DNA of 64,000 nt from NCBI GenBank assembly GCA_964585385.1, contig CAZPDP010000004.1, positions 62,001 through 126,000 of the forward strand. The letters are read 5' to 3'. Source of the DNA: JAGXLC01 sp964585385. GTDB taxonomy: Bacteria > Bacteroidota > Bacteroidia > Bacteroidales > UBA12077. Shown here one piece after another: positions 52,931 to 61,911 of the stretch. Numbering within the stretch: position 1 is the first letter of the stretch; each line of letters begins with the position of its first letter. Below the pieces are notes generated by a model, which was given only the letters and a program-made list of their open reading frames with translations, was not told the DNA's origin and made no database searches. The position numbers and the translations under genes were made by a program.

Positions 52931-55081
52931 TTAATAGATAATATCCATCTCGTCGATCAGATGGCTGGCACCGGCAAACTTATCAATGATAAAAAGCGCA
53001 TAGCGAATGTCCAGTGTAATATTCCTGCATTGAGAGGGATCGTACATGATATCGCTCATAGTTCCTTCCCAGTTACGGTCAAAATTTACCCCAATAAGGT
53101 GCCCATTGGCATTTAAAACCGGACTGCCGCTGTTGCCACCTGAAGTATGGTTGGTGGCAATGAAACAAACCGGCATTTCTCCGCTTTTCATAGCATACCT
53201 GCCAAAATCCTCAGCCTCGTATAGCTCTTTCAGTTTGTCCGGCACTGCATAATCTTTAATACCTTTTCGGTTTTTCTGTATTACACCGTCCAATGTAGTC
53301 TGGTAATGATATTTTACGGCATCTCTGGGTTCGTAGCCTTTAACCTGCCCGTAGGCTACCCGCATAGTAAAGTTAGCGTCAGGCCAGAATACTTCATCTT
53401 CAGTCATATCTCTCAGGCCCTGCACGTATATTCTGTAAAGACTGTCCAGGGTAACATGATGGGATTGAAAACCCGGGCTAATCTCTTTTCTGTAGGTACC
53501 CCAGAAACTTTCTGCAAGCTTATAAGCCGGATCATTCATAATATCTGTTGAATCGGCTAATTTATATTCATCCAGAAAATCAAAAAATTGGGATGAATCT
53601 GTGAACAAAGACTGGTTAAACATATTTTGTGCATACTGAACGAAACTACCTGCGTATTCCTCTTCCACCTCAGCAAACACCTCAGGATGAAACTGTTCAC
53701 TTATATTATCATGATAGGCTTTTAGAAGTTTCGGGCATATTTCGCGATCAATATCCACAACATAGTCTTTATAAAATTCTCTGGCTGAAGAGCGAAATTC
53801 ATCAATTTCCACTTTGAGCACCTCTTCCTTTTCAACAGAAAACAGTTCTCTGAAACGGTATGCGAACCGGCTTAACTCAATACCCCGGTAACCGGTTTCA
53901 ATAAAATAATCCCGGGACAATGCGTAAGGTTTATAAGAATCATAAACCTCTTCAAAAGACTCAACCAGATCTCCATATTTTTTCTTGTTCTTCTTACTGG
54001 ATTCCGCCCAATCAACAAAATTTTCCTCCAGGTTCCTCTTTTTTTCTATGGCCTTGTATCGCTTCAACCCACGAATTTCACCTTTCCATCTTTTCCATGA
54101 ATTGCTTACACCTGATTGCTTGGCCGCATATTTTATTTTGATGGCTTCGCTTTTATCCATGTATTTCTCCATTACTTCCAGGCGGATATCTCTCAGTTTT
54201 ATTCTATGCGGATTTCTTGTTTCGGTGATCAATTTAACAGCATGCGAGGTAAGATACTGCTCTGTGCTACCAGGATAGCCCATCACCATAGTAAAATCAC
54301 CTTTTTCAAATCCTTTAAGAGAAATTTTCATATATTTTTTTGGTTGGTAGGGGACATTTTCTTCCGAATATTCAGCAGGTTCATTGTTTTCATCCGCATA
54401 AATTCTGAAAAGCGAGAAATCACCAGTATGCCGGGGCCACATCCAGTTGTCCGTATCTCTCCCGAATTTACCGATTGAAGATGGAGGCGCTCCCACCAGT
54501 CGTAAATCTTTGTAAGTTTTATAGATGAACATGTAATATTCGTTGCCGTAATAGAATGGTTTGGTAACGGCTTCATGGTTTTTCCCTTCAATCGCTTCTT
54601 TCTCAATATCATGAATAGCATCATCAATAACCATCTGTCTCTCCGTCTCTGACATCCCTTTTTTTACATCCTTCAATACTTTTTCAGTCACATCTTCAAT
54701 ACGAACAAGGAAAGTAGCAGTCAATCCGGGATTAGAAAGTTCTTGACTCCTGTTTTCAGCCCAAAAACCATTTTTGAGATAGTTATTCTCCACTGTGCTG
54801 TGGGACTGAATACGCCGGTATCCGCAATGATGGTTGGTAATGATGAGTCCCTGGTCTGAAATCAGTTCCGCGGTACATCCTCCTCCGAAAATTATCACAG
54901 CATCTTTCAGACTTGAATTGTTGATACTGTAAATCTCGCCGGCAGAGAGCCGGAAGCCTTTTTCATGCATATCATCAATATTGAAATGACTCAGCAGGCT
55001 GGGTATCCACATGCCCTCTCCTGCAAAACTGCCCATACTAATTAATATAGCTGTTAAAAGAGTAATAAATCTTTTTTGCAT
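52931..55081 (-). CDS. S46 family dipeptidyl-peptidase, DPP11-like
   Basis: Periplasmic serine exopeptidase that removes dipeptides from peptides. The start at 55081 gives 716 residues with a clean signal peptide (FITLLTAILISMGSFAGEG); an ATG at 55105 would overlap maf. The catalytic His lies in TNHHCG (84-85) and the Ser in GGNSGSP (Ser651). Eighteen residues after the Ser, Arg669 in NFDRNWEG corresponds to Arg673 of Porphyromonas DPP11, which sets Asp/Glu specificity; DPP7 has Gly there. Encoded 10 bases before the M14 peptidase gene, so the two are probably cotranscribed. Confidence 0.92.
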   Translation of the reverse strand: MQKRFITLLTAILISMGSFAGEGMWIPSLLSHFNIDDMHEKGFRLSAGEIYSINNSSLKDAVIIFGGGCTAELISDQGLIITNHHCGYRRIQSHSTVENNYLKNGFWAENRSQELSNPGLTATFLVRIEDVTEKVLKDVKKGMSETERQMVIDDAIHDIEKEAIEGKNHEAVTKPFYYGNEYYMFIYKTYKDLRLVGAPPSSIGKFGRDTDNWMWPRHTGDFSLFRIYADENNEPAEYSEENVPYQPKKYMKISLKGFEKGDFTMVMGYPGSTEQYLTSHAVKLITETRNPHRIKLRDIRLEVMEKYMDKSEAIKIKYAAKQSGVSNSWKRWKGEIRGLKRYKAIEKKRNLEENFVDWAESSKKNKKKYGDLVESFEEVYDSYKPYALSRDYFIETGYRGIELSRFAYRFRELFSVEKEEVLKVEIDEFRSSAREFYKDYVVDIDREICPKLLKAYHDNISEQFHPEVFAEVEEEYAGSFVQYAQNMFNQSLFTDSSQFFDFLDEYKLADSTDIMNDPAYKLAESFWGTYRKEISPGFQSHHVTLDSLYRIYVQGLRDMTEDEVFWPDANFTMRVAYGQVKGYEPRDAVKYHYQTTLDGVIQKNRKGIKDYAVPDKLKELYEAEDFGRYAMKSGEMPVCFIATNHTSGGNSGSPVLNANGHLIGVNFDRNWEGTMSDIMYDPSQCRNITLDIRYALFIIDKFAGASHLIDEMDIIY

Positions 55082-55091
55082 AACCTGTGTA

Positions 55092-55694
55092 TTAAGAATT
55101 TTCAATAAATTTGGTTAATTCCACATATAATTTTTGTACTGGAAGACCCATTACATTGAAAAAAGAACCTTCAATCTTTTCTACGCCAATGTAACCAAGC
55201 CATTCCTGTATACCATACGAACCAGCTTTATCATAAGGTTCAAACTTGTCTACATAATACCAAATTTCTTTATCTGTCAAATCCTTGAAGTAAACATCCG
55301 TGCGGCTGGAAAAGGTGCTTTTCTGATTAAGGGAGCGTATGCAGACCCCTGTATAAACCTGGTGAATTCCTCCCGAAAGGTAGGTTAAAATTTCATAAGC
55401 CTCCTTCTCATCTTTAGGCTTATGAATAACCTTGTCATCCTTCCATACAATAGTATCAGCTGTGATGACAATGGTGTTTTCTTTCAGCTCATCAACAAAA
55501 GCATCGGCTTTGGCTTTGGCAAGGTACAAGGGTATATCTTCCCTGGTCAGATTCTCAGGATAAACTTCTTCTGACATGATGTGTTTCAGTTTCACATCAA
55601 ACTTAACTCCCAGTTCCTTCAGCAAATATTGTCTTCGTGGGGACTGTGATCCCAGTACTATTTTGTACTTCTCCAGTTCCTTAAAAAGTTTCAT
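55092..55694 (-). CDS. maf: Maf family nucleotide pyrophosphatase
   Basis: Hydrolyses non-canonical or modified nucleoside triphosphates. The 200-residue protein has the N-terminal signature VLGSQSPRRQYLLKELG, VITADTIVWKDD and GIQEWLGYIGVEKIEGSFFN. The form with AGSYGIQ suggests dTTP/UTP-type specificity (YhdE group). Its start overlaps the end of the prenyltransferase gene by four bases. Confidence 0.92.
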   Translation of the reverse strand: MKLFKELEKYKIVLGSQSPRRQYLLKELGVKFDVKLKHIMSEEVYPENLTREDIPLYLAKAKADAFVDELKENTIVITADTIVWKDDKVIHKPKDEKEAYEILTYLSGGIHQVYTGVCIRSLNQKSTFSSRTDVYFKDLTDKEIWYYVDKFEPYDKAGSYGIQEWLGYIGVEKIEGSFFNVMGLPVQKLYVELTKFIENS

Positions 55695-56644
55695 ACAATT
55701 TGTGTTTGAATTATATACCTGGCAATCAAAGCGTATAAGATTCCAAAAAGCATAATTATTTTTAATATATCCCCTATCAAGCGAAAATCCTTTTTATTTT
55801 CAGCATAATAAGTTTTAAAAGCCAAAAATAAAAAAGGCAGAATCAAAAACAATAAAAAATAAACCAATGTTAAAGTGTCTCCAAGATACTGGATATAAGC
55901 AAAAACAAGCAACCCTACAGTAATAAGCATAAGCGCTTCAACTACCATTTTCGTTGTTTTCATTCCCAGTATTACCGGGAGGGAATTGCGACCGTATGCA
56001 CTATCTCCTTCAAAATCCTGGGCATCTTTGATAATTTCCCGAATCAAATTGGTCATGAAGGCAAAAAACGCAAAAGCTAAAACCCAGTAAAAAATGTACA
56101 TAAAGTTGGTTTTGTTTTCGATAAGGGTTTCCCTGTAAGCGTCATTCAGTTCGGGTATCTCAAATACAGCTACCATAAGGGGTACAAGTGCTGTAAGGAA
56201 AGCAACCAGCAGGTTCCCAACAAGAAACTGCCTCTTGTAAGTTGTTGAATAAAACCACAGTGCACCACTAATTAAAAGAAATACCAGACCAAGAATCATA
56301 ATATCAATGACAAAGGAAACGTAAATGCCCAGCGCCACACCTACAATATTTAAAACAATGTGAAAAGCCATTGCATTTCTGCGTGGAATGCTGGTTCCAA
56401 CAAGTACCTTTTTGGGGCGGTTTAAAAAATCGGTGTGAGTATCAAAATAGTCGTTGATTACATAGCCTGCTGCTGTTATACAAACAGTTGAAAGAACAAG
56501 CATTGCAAAGTGATAAGAACTTAGCTGAAGGTCGAAACCGTTTATCTCAAGCATGGGTTCTATGATTCCCCAACGTATAGCGTATTGTGTAAGTACAATG
56601 ATAATCAGGTTGGGGTAGCGGACAAGTTTCAAATAATTGAGCAT
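55691..56644 (-). CDS. UbiA-family prenyltransferase (geranylgeranylglycerol-phosphate type)
   Basis: A 317-residue membrane enzyme with about eight to nine helices and the two Asp-rich prenyl-diphosphate motifs: NDYFDTHTDFLNRPKK (about residues 65-80) and DAQDFEGDSAYGRNSLP (about 210-226). In Bacteroidota this gene next to maf and a KdsC-like phosphatase is usually annotated as geranylgeranylglycerol-phosphate geranylgeranyltransferase because of similarity to the archaeal lipid enzyme. Activity in bacteria is not shown by the sequence. Confidence 0.82.
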   Translation of the reverse strand: MLNYLKLVRYPNLIIIVLTQYAIRWGIIEPMLEINGFDLQLSSYHFAMLVLSTVCITAAGYVINDYFDTHTDFLNRPKKVLVGTSIPRRNAMAFHIVLNIVGVALGIYVSFVIDIMILGLVFLLISGALWFYSTTYKRQFLVGNLLVAFLTALVPLMVAVFEIPELNDAYRETLIENKTNFMYIFYWVLAFAFFAFMTNLIREIIKDAQDFEGDSAYGRNSLPVILGMKTTKMVVEALMLITVGLLVFAYIQYLGDTLTLVYFLLFLILPFLFLAFKTYYAENKKDFRLIGDILKIIMLFGILYALIARYIIQTQIV

Positions 56645-56669
56645 ACAATATCAATATCTTATAAAATTA

Positions 56670-57191
56670 TTACTGTCCCTTTGCCATCTCATTCAGCCAT
56701 TTTCCCTGCAAACGGAGCACCTGTTCAATTACATCTCTAACACAACCTTCCCCGCCATTAAAATCTGAAATGTACTTTGAAATTGATTTTATTTCAACAG
56801 CGCTGTCTGCCGGACATGTTGGGATACCGCATTCCTGCATAACCAAATAATCAGGTATATCATCGCCCATGTAAAGGATATTTTGAGGATCCAGATCATA
56901 TTTAAAATAAAAATCCTTGAAACTATCCACTTTGTCAGTAATTTTCATGTAAATATCGGTGATTCCCAGTTTCTCGAATCGTGTTCTCAGCGTTTCTGAA
57001 TTTCCCCCGGTTATGATAGCCACGGGATATCCTTTATTTATGGCATACCGAAGAGCATAGCCGTCTTTGATATTAACTGCCCTTACAAACTCATCTTTGG
57101 AGTATAGATAAATTTTACCGTCTGTAAAAACTCCGTCTACATCAAAAGCAAACGCTTTAACCCGCCGTAAATCTTCTTTAAAATTTGTCAT
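56670..57191 (-). CDS. KdsC-like HAD phosphatase
   Basis: A 173-residue HAD-superfamily hydrolase without cap domain. FAFDVDGVFTDGKIYL contains the DxDGVxTDG motif with nucleophile Asp17, IITGGNS the Thr/Ser motif, and YMGDDIPDYLVMQECG the distal acidic motif; CPADSA is typical of KDO-8-phosphate phosphatase. The likely role is making KDO for lipopolysaccharide. Starts within four bases of the upstream DUF2520 gene end. Confidence 0.87.
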   Translation of the reverse strand: MTNFKEDLRRVKAFAFDVDGVFTDGKIYLYSKDEFVRAVNIKDGYALRYAINKGYPVAIITGGNSETLRTRFEKLGITDIYMKITDKVDSFKDFYFKYDLDPQNILYMGDDIPDYLVMQECGIPTCPADSAVEIKSISKYISDFNGGEGCVRDVIEQVLRLQGKWLNEMAKGQ

Positions 57192-57973
57192 GTATCACGC
57201 TTATTATTCTTAAAATACTGAATAATTGAATCGCTTACAAATCTATACAAATTTTGGAATAACCATGAACCAGACAATAATTTTAAGTGTTTGTCAAGGG
57301 TTTTTTTGTCATTTCTTACTGCAGGTCCTGTTTGCGCTTTGGCTGGAGATTCGGACTCAATTTTCTCAACCGTTTCTTTAATCAGAGGCACCAGTAAATG
57401 AAAGGAAATATTTTTATCACTGAGAATATGTTCTGCTCCGACAAACATAAAATTAGTGAAGTTGCAGGCATAAACAGCAGCAACATGCAGTTGAAGCCTT
57501 TGTTCAGATGATAAGTTGTGGACATTATCCGATAATTTGCCCGCAATTTCTTGCAGAACCTTCAGATTACCTGAAGAATTGGCTTCCAGGCATAACGGAA
57601 TATTCTGAAAATTCACCAGCCTGTATTTGGAGAAAGTCTGGAGTGGATAGAAGACCCCATAATTTTTACTGTATGAAGCCAAAATTTCCATAGGCACACT
57701 TCCTGCTGTATGGACAAGCAAACCGTTGTTAATTTTCACCTTGGGGAGAACCTCTTCAATCACATCGTCTTTTAAGGCTACGAAATACAGATCTTCCCCT
57801 GCAAGTATTTCACCAGTATTTGTGGTATAATCAGCATCTACCGATTCCGCCAGCATTTGTGCCGATTGCTCTGTCCTGCTAAAGATTTGTTTGATCACAA
57901 AACCCTGCTCATTCAAGGCGTGAGCAAGGTTAACAGCCAGGTTTCCAGCTCCTATAAAAACGATATTCATCAT
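57188..57973 (-). CDS. DUF2520 protein with Rossmann fold
   Basis: A 261-residue protein. The N-terminal NAD(P)-binding domain starts MNIVFIGAGNLAVNLAHAL (GxGNxA), and the C-terminal helical domain has HVAAVYACNFTNFMFVGAEH and the family segment SPAKAQTGPAVRNDKKTLDKH, typical of DUF2520. Related in fold to pyrroline-5-carboxylate and ketopantoate reductases, but the substrate is unknown. First gene of a four-gene run with the KdsC-like, UbiA-like and maf genes. Confidence 0.85.
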   Translation of the reverse strand: MMNIVFIGAGNLAVNLAHALNEQGFVIKQIFSRTEQSAQMLAESVDADYTTNTGEILAGEDLYFVALKDDVIEEVLPKVKINNGLLVHTAGSVPMEILASYSKNYGVFYPLQTFSKYRLVNFQNIPLCLEANSSGNLKVLQEIAGKLSDNVHNLSSEQRLQLHVAAVYACNFTNFMFVGAEHILSDKNISFHLLVPLIKETVEKIESESPAKAQTGPAVRNDKKTLDKHLKLLSGSWLFQNLYRFVSDSIIQYFKNNKRDT

Positions 57974-58043
57974 CCGTATTATTTATATCATGTGACATAA
58001 GAAAGGAAAGCACAGTGTTGTCTGTTTCCGGGATTCATTCCTT

Positions 58044-59240
58044 TTAATCAGCAGGATTCATCAGCCGGCCCATGAATAATATACTACCTGTTTTGTTGTC
58101 TTTTATAAAGAATATGAACGGATGGTCTGCCTTAAATTTAACCGTTTCCATAACGGCTGTAGTCTTTCGCATTACCACACCAGTGGCTGCAGCAGCCTCT
58201 GTGCCCTCCTCATTAACATCTACATAGGATTTGTGTACTATATTGCTGATATACAACTCCTCTTTTTCAGAAATTCCCGAAAAATCAGCTTCGCTGTTGA
58301 ATGGTGTCTCCATTCCAAGCTCTTTTAAGGGTTTATTGAGTTCATATCCTGCTTCGATTTTGAATTTTGGAAGGGCAAGGTCTACTTTGGTTCTATACAT
58401 TGAGTTGTTATAGGATTCATACAACTCGGCATCCAGCCTTTCTTCCAGCTTTTTCATGCCGTATTTTTCTATAGGCATTACAATCATCATGGAAAGTTTT
58501 TTGCCGGAGTATGGCAATTCAATCATTTCGGCCAGATCATCCTTATAGTATTTCGCTGAAAGGGACCGGTGCATAAAGTCTGTTTTCGTCATGCACTTGG
58601 AATACACGTAGAAGGTATCTTCTTTGGTTTTGGCTTTATCGAAAGGAAATTCCCACATTCCTTTAAAGTAAATAGCATTAACCAAAACAAGTCTTGTCAA
58701 TTCATCCAGCATTCCTTTCTTAATCAGCTCCTGTATCTTGTTGTTGGTTTTATTTTCAACCCATTTATTGATTTGATCCCTAATCTCTTTGTAATTTTCT
58801 TCAAAGTTTACTTTTTCAATGCCCGCCTCGTAATATTTTTTGTTGAGATCGAGGAAATTCTGCTTGAAATCGAAATCTTCCTGGCACCATAGCGAATTGG
58901 CAATATTTAGTTGAATCTCTTTTTGTTTCAGGTTACGATAATTATCATTGAGTTCGCTAAAATGAGAAGACAAAGCTTCACTATTGGCAATGAAGTTCAA
59001 AACCTCCTGCATTTCTTTTTTTGTTTTACCCCTGGCTCCATTGTAGGTCATAGCCAGAGCTGAAGAAATACTGTAAGGTGAGAAGAACACGTCTTCTTCT
59101 TTGTTATTTATCTCTTCATAGAGTGAAAAAGCAAATTCATTGTTGCCTTTTATGGTTTCTGCAAGGTCTTGTGCTTTCAGACCCGAAGTCATCATTAGTG
59201 TTACGAACAAAAAAAGTACTATAGATTTAAATCCCTTCAT
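58044..59240 (-). CDS. Secreted serpin (serine protease inhibitor)
   Basis: A 398-residue full-length serpin with a signal peptide (FVTLMMTSGLKAQ). The family landmarks are NEFAFSLYEEIN, NIFFSPYSISSALAMTYNGA-like (here VFFSPYSISSALAMTYNGAR), LVLVNAIYFKGMWEFPF and KSYVDVNEEGTEAAAATG. The hinge EEGTEAAAATG (residues 344-354) is of the inhibitory type. Aligning both ends of the loop places P1 at Thr360 or Thr361, right after Arg358-Lys359. Such a loop would not obviously select trypsin-like enzymes unless P1 is Lys359. It may protect the cell from host or its own secreted proteases. Confidence 0.92.
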   Translation of the reverse strand: MKGFKSIVLFLFVTLMMTSGLKAQDLAETIKGNNEFAFSLYEEINNKEEDVFFSPYSISSALAMTYNGARGKTKKEMQEVLNFIANSEALSSHFSELNDNYRNLKQKEIQLNIANSLWCQEDFDFKQNFLDLNKKYYEAGIEKVNFEENYKEIRDQINKWVENKTNNKIQELIKKGMLDELTRLVLVNAIYFKGMWEFPFDKAKTKEDTFYVYSKCMTKTDFMHRSLSAKYYKDDLAEMIELPYSGKKLSMMIVMPIEKYGMKKLEERLDAELYESYNNSMYRTKVDLALPKFKIEAGYELNKPLKELGMETPFNSEADFSGISEKEELYISNIVHKSYVDVNEEGTEAAAATGVVMRKTTAVMETVKFKADHPFIFFIKDNKTGSILFMGRLMNPAD

Positions 59241-59620
59241 AATGCAAAATTTTTAATAGACAGATAAAGATAATTATTATGTGCAAGTAATACAAAAATT
59301 GCACCATTGTTTTGAGTAAGTAAAAGAATAAACAGGAAGGTTTTCTTGCAGCTCCTCTTCCAACGGGTTGTAGTTTTTCATATCTGTTGACCCAACTACC
59401 TTCTCAATACCCTAAAGCTCAGAATCATTCATTCGTCCGGGATGATTCAGGAAAACAATTCCAATAATTTTAATAGAAAAACATATAAGTACTTATACCA
59501 TCTAACATATTAATAAATCAGAAAAAAATCAAGCTCATTTGAATTGTACTTTTTTTTATTTAGGCTAATTCCAAATTAAAAAGAATTTGAATTGAAAATA
59601 TTTTTCAATCTTTTTTTTAA
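59241..59620. other. Intergenic region upstream of the DUF3857 pair
   Basis: About 400 AT-rich bases between divergent genes. I find no recognisable gene; a 34-codon minus-strand frame at 59277-59381 has no support. Confidence 0.5.
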
Positions 59621-59628
59621 TAATTTTG
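59621..59628 (+). promoter_or_regulatory. Possible -7 box (TAATTTTG) of the DUF3857 gene
   Basis: TAATTTTG fits TAnnTTTG and lies 30 bases before the start codon. The -33 element is not clear. Confidence 0.4.
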
Positions 59629-59658
59629 ATTTACACAAACCGTTAACTCTAAAATCTT

Positions 59659-61716
59659 ATGAAACATTTACGCTACACATTTTTATGTGCAATCCTGACT
59701 TTAGTCTTTTTTTCAGGGCATGCACAGGAAAAACCCATAAAATTAAAAGACATTAATAAGGACAACCTGAAAATGAAGTATTATCCAAAAGACAGCAGTG
59801 CAAATGCATTAATTTTATGTGACTATGGCCATACATACTTCAGGTATTATCAAGACAGGGGATTTCGAATCATTTTTGAAAGACATGTTAGAAAAAAAAT
59901 ATTCAACAAAAATGGCTATAGCCATGCAGATTTTTCTATTCCCCTCTATCAAACAAGTAAACGAAAAGAAAACCTGAGCAAAATAAGAGGCTATACTTAC
60001 AATCTGAAAAATGGCAGGGAATCACGAACCCGGTTAAAAAAACGCAACATATATAATGAAGAGAAAACCGAAAATATAGAATATGCGAAATTCTCTATGC
60101 CTGAAGTAAGAGAGGGCTCCATAATAGAGTTAAAATATACTATTGAGTCCGATTTTCTCTACAATATAAGCGATTGGCAGTTTCAGCACAAAATCCCCGT
60201 TAAATGGAGCGGATACATTGTTGAGATTCCTGAATATTTTCACTTCAATAACCATTCGTATGGTCATGAACCTTATGCAATGACTGATCAGGATATTGAA
60301 TGGGAAAGTTTTTTCATTACGCGAAAATATAAAGGCACTGACGGTGGGATATACAGTTCTTCTAATAATTCAGGCCACTACAAACAGGAAATTGATTACA
60401 AAACAGTTGTTTATAAATGGGTAGCAAAGGATTTACCTGCTTTTGAAGAAGAACCATATATGACAACTGCCAGCAACTATATGAACAGGGTAGAATTTGA
60501 ACTGTCAAAAATTACATTTCCCCGTAGGAAGACTCAGTATTACGCAAAATCCTGGGAATCTATTAAAGATGAGTTATACAAAAACCGCCATTTTGGAAAA
60601 CAAATTAACAGACCCAATACATTCCTGAATGAAAAAGTGGAGGTTATCAATAATTTCACAGAAAACCTGTCTGTTCGGATGAACATAGTATACGAGTACA
60701 TAAAAAATACGCTGCACTGGAATTCTGAAAAGGATGTAACCACAGATAATAGTTTAAGAAAAGTATGGAAAGAAAAAACTGGTAACAGCGCGGAAATCAA
60801 TCTGCTCTTAACAGCAATGCTAAGAAAATCTGGTATAGATGCTAATCCTGTAATACTGAGCACAAGAGACCATGGCATTATTCATCCATTTCATGCATCC
60901 CTCAACCAAACAAATTACGTAATATCCTGTGCATCAATTGATGGAGAAGATTACTTTTTAGACGCCACTGAACCCTATGGAAAAATCAACATGTTGCCCA
61001 AAAGGTGCCTGAATGGAAAAGGCCGTTTAATGTCAGAGCAAGAGACTAAGGACGTAAGTCTGCAGACGGAAATTCCTTATAAAGTGAAAAATTTTGCCAT
61101 AATAAAGCTGGATGATCAAAAAGTACAGGCAACTATCAAATCTGTAAAATCCGATTATGCTGGCTATAATTTCAGAAAAAGATATTCTTCTTTCAACAAT
61201 GAAGAGGAATACATCAAGAATCTCGAGAAGGATAATAATATTGAAATAAATAGTTACTCCATTGAAAATATTGACTCTCTAGATAAAAAAGTTACAGTAA
61301 ATTTAGATAGTGTTATAGTGAAAGACTATACCCAAGCGGGTAACAGGATCTATTTCAATCCGGTAATTTACCGGAAACTCACCGAAAATCCATTTAAATT
61401 AGATACCAGGAAGTATCCGGTTGATTACGCATATCCTTACACTTATTCAAGTAATTACCAGGTAAAAATCCCGGAAGGGTATAAAGTGGAAAACATCCCT
61501 GAATCAAAAGTATTTAAAACAAAGAAAAACAAAGCGCAATACTTATATTCAATGAAACAGGTTGGTAATAATATTGTATTAACAAGCATATTCGCTATTA
61601 ACAAACCTATTTTCAACGAAAAAGAATACCATGAATTAAAAGCATTTTACGACGATGTAATAAAAAAACAATCCGAACAAATTGTTTTTAAAAAGAAGGA
61701 GCTTTCAAATCTTTAA
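59659..61716 (+). CDS. DUF3857 protein with inactive transglutaminase-like domain
   Basis: A 685-residue exported protein (signal peptide ending FFSGHAQE). The N-terminal DUF3857 domain (about 60-260) contains SMPEVREGSIIELKYTIES and WQFQHKIPVKWSGYIVEIPE. A transglutaminase-like domain spans about 340-450, followed by a C-terminal beta domain. At the place of the catalytic Cys it has Ser377 (TGNSAEINLLL), and where the paralogue has the catalytic His it has Tyr420 (NQTNYVIS); only the Asp of FLDATEP remains. It is therefore probably not a working peptidase or transglutaminase. Paralogue of the next gene, 195 bases downstream. Confidence 0.82.
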   Translation: MKHLRYTFLCAILTLVFFSGHAQEKPIKLKDINKDNLKMKYYPKDSSANALILCDYGHTYFRYYQDRGFRIIFERHVRKKIFNKNGYSHADFSIPLYQTSKRKENLSKIRGYTYNLKNGRESRTRLKKRNIYNEEKTENIEYAKFSMPEVREGSIIELKYTIESDFLYNISDWQFQHKIPVKWSGYIVEIPEYFHFNNHSYGHEPYAMTDQDIEWESFFITRKYKGTDGGIYSSSNNSGHYKQEIDYKTVVYKWVAKDLPAFEEEPYMTTASNYMNRVEFELSKITFPRRKTQYYAKSWESIKDELYKNRHFGKQINRPNTFLNEKVEVINNFTENLSVRMNIVYEYIKNTLHWNSEKDVTTDNSLRKVWKEKTGNSAEINLLLTAMLRKSGIDANPVILSTRDHGIIHPFHASLNQTNYVISCASIDGEDYFLDATEPYGKINMLPKRCLNGKGRLMSEQETKDVSLQTEIPYKVKNFAIIKLDDQKVQATIKSVKSDYAGYNFRKRYSSFNNEEEYIKNLEKDNNIEINSYSIENIDSLDKKVTVNLDSVIVKDYTQAGNRIYFNPVIYRKLTENPFKLDTRKYPVDYAYPYTYSSNYQVKIPEGYKVENIPESKVFKTKKNKAQYLYSMKQVGNNIVLTSIFAINKPIFNEKEYHELKAFYDDVIKKQSEQIVFKKKELSNL

Positions 61717-61770
61717 TCCTGACTTGGATAGCCGGTCCGAGACGAAGTGAGCTCACCGAAGGTAATCTTA

Positions 61771-61810
61771 GTCGTTATCGGAGATAGGAATAATTCATGA
61801 ATTACTCGGG
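61771..61810 (-). repeat. Dispersed hairpin repeat, shortened copy 3
   Basis: Read on the minus strand it starts CCCGAGTAATTCATGAATTA and continues TTCCTATCTCCGATAACGAC, like the two ends of copies 1 and 2 with the GC-rich loop removed. The centre is a near-perfect palindrome. It lies between the two DUF3857 paralogues. Confidence 0.6.
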
Positions 61811-61911
61811 TTAAATGATTATCCAGTACATTTCAAACTAAAACAAGGGAATGCTTCTTATCTTTCGAAAGTAGTATTCCCTTTATGTATAACTTAACAT
61901 ATCTGTAATAA

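Noticed and set aside
59277..59381. 34-codon minus-strand frame starting MKNYNPLEEELQENLPVYSF
   Set aside because: No ribosome binding site, no recognisable family and AT-rich surroundings; not enough to call a gene.
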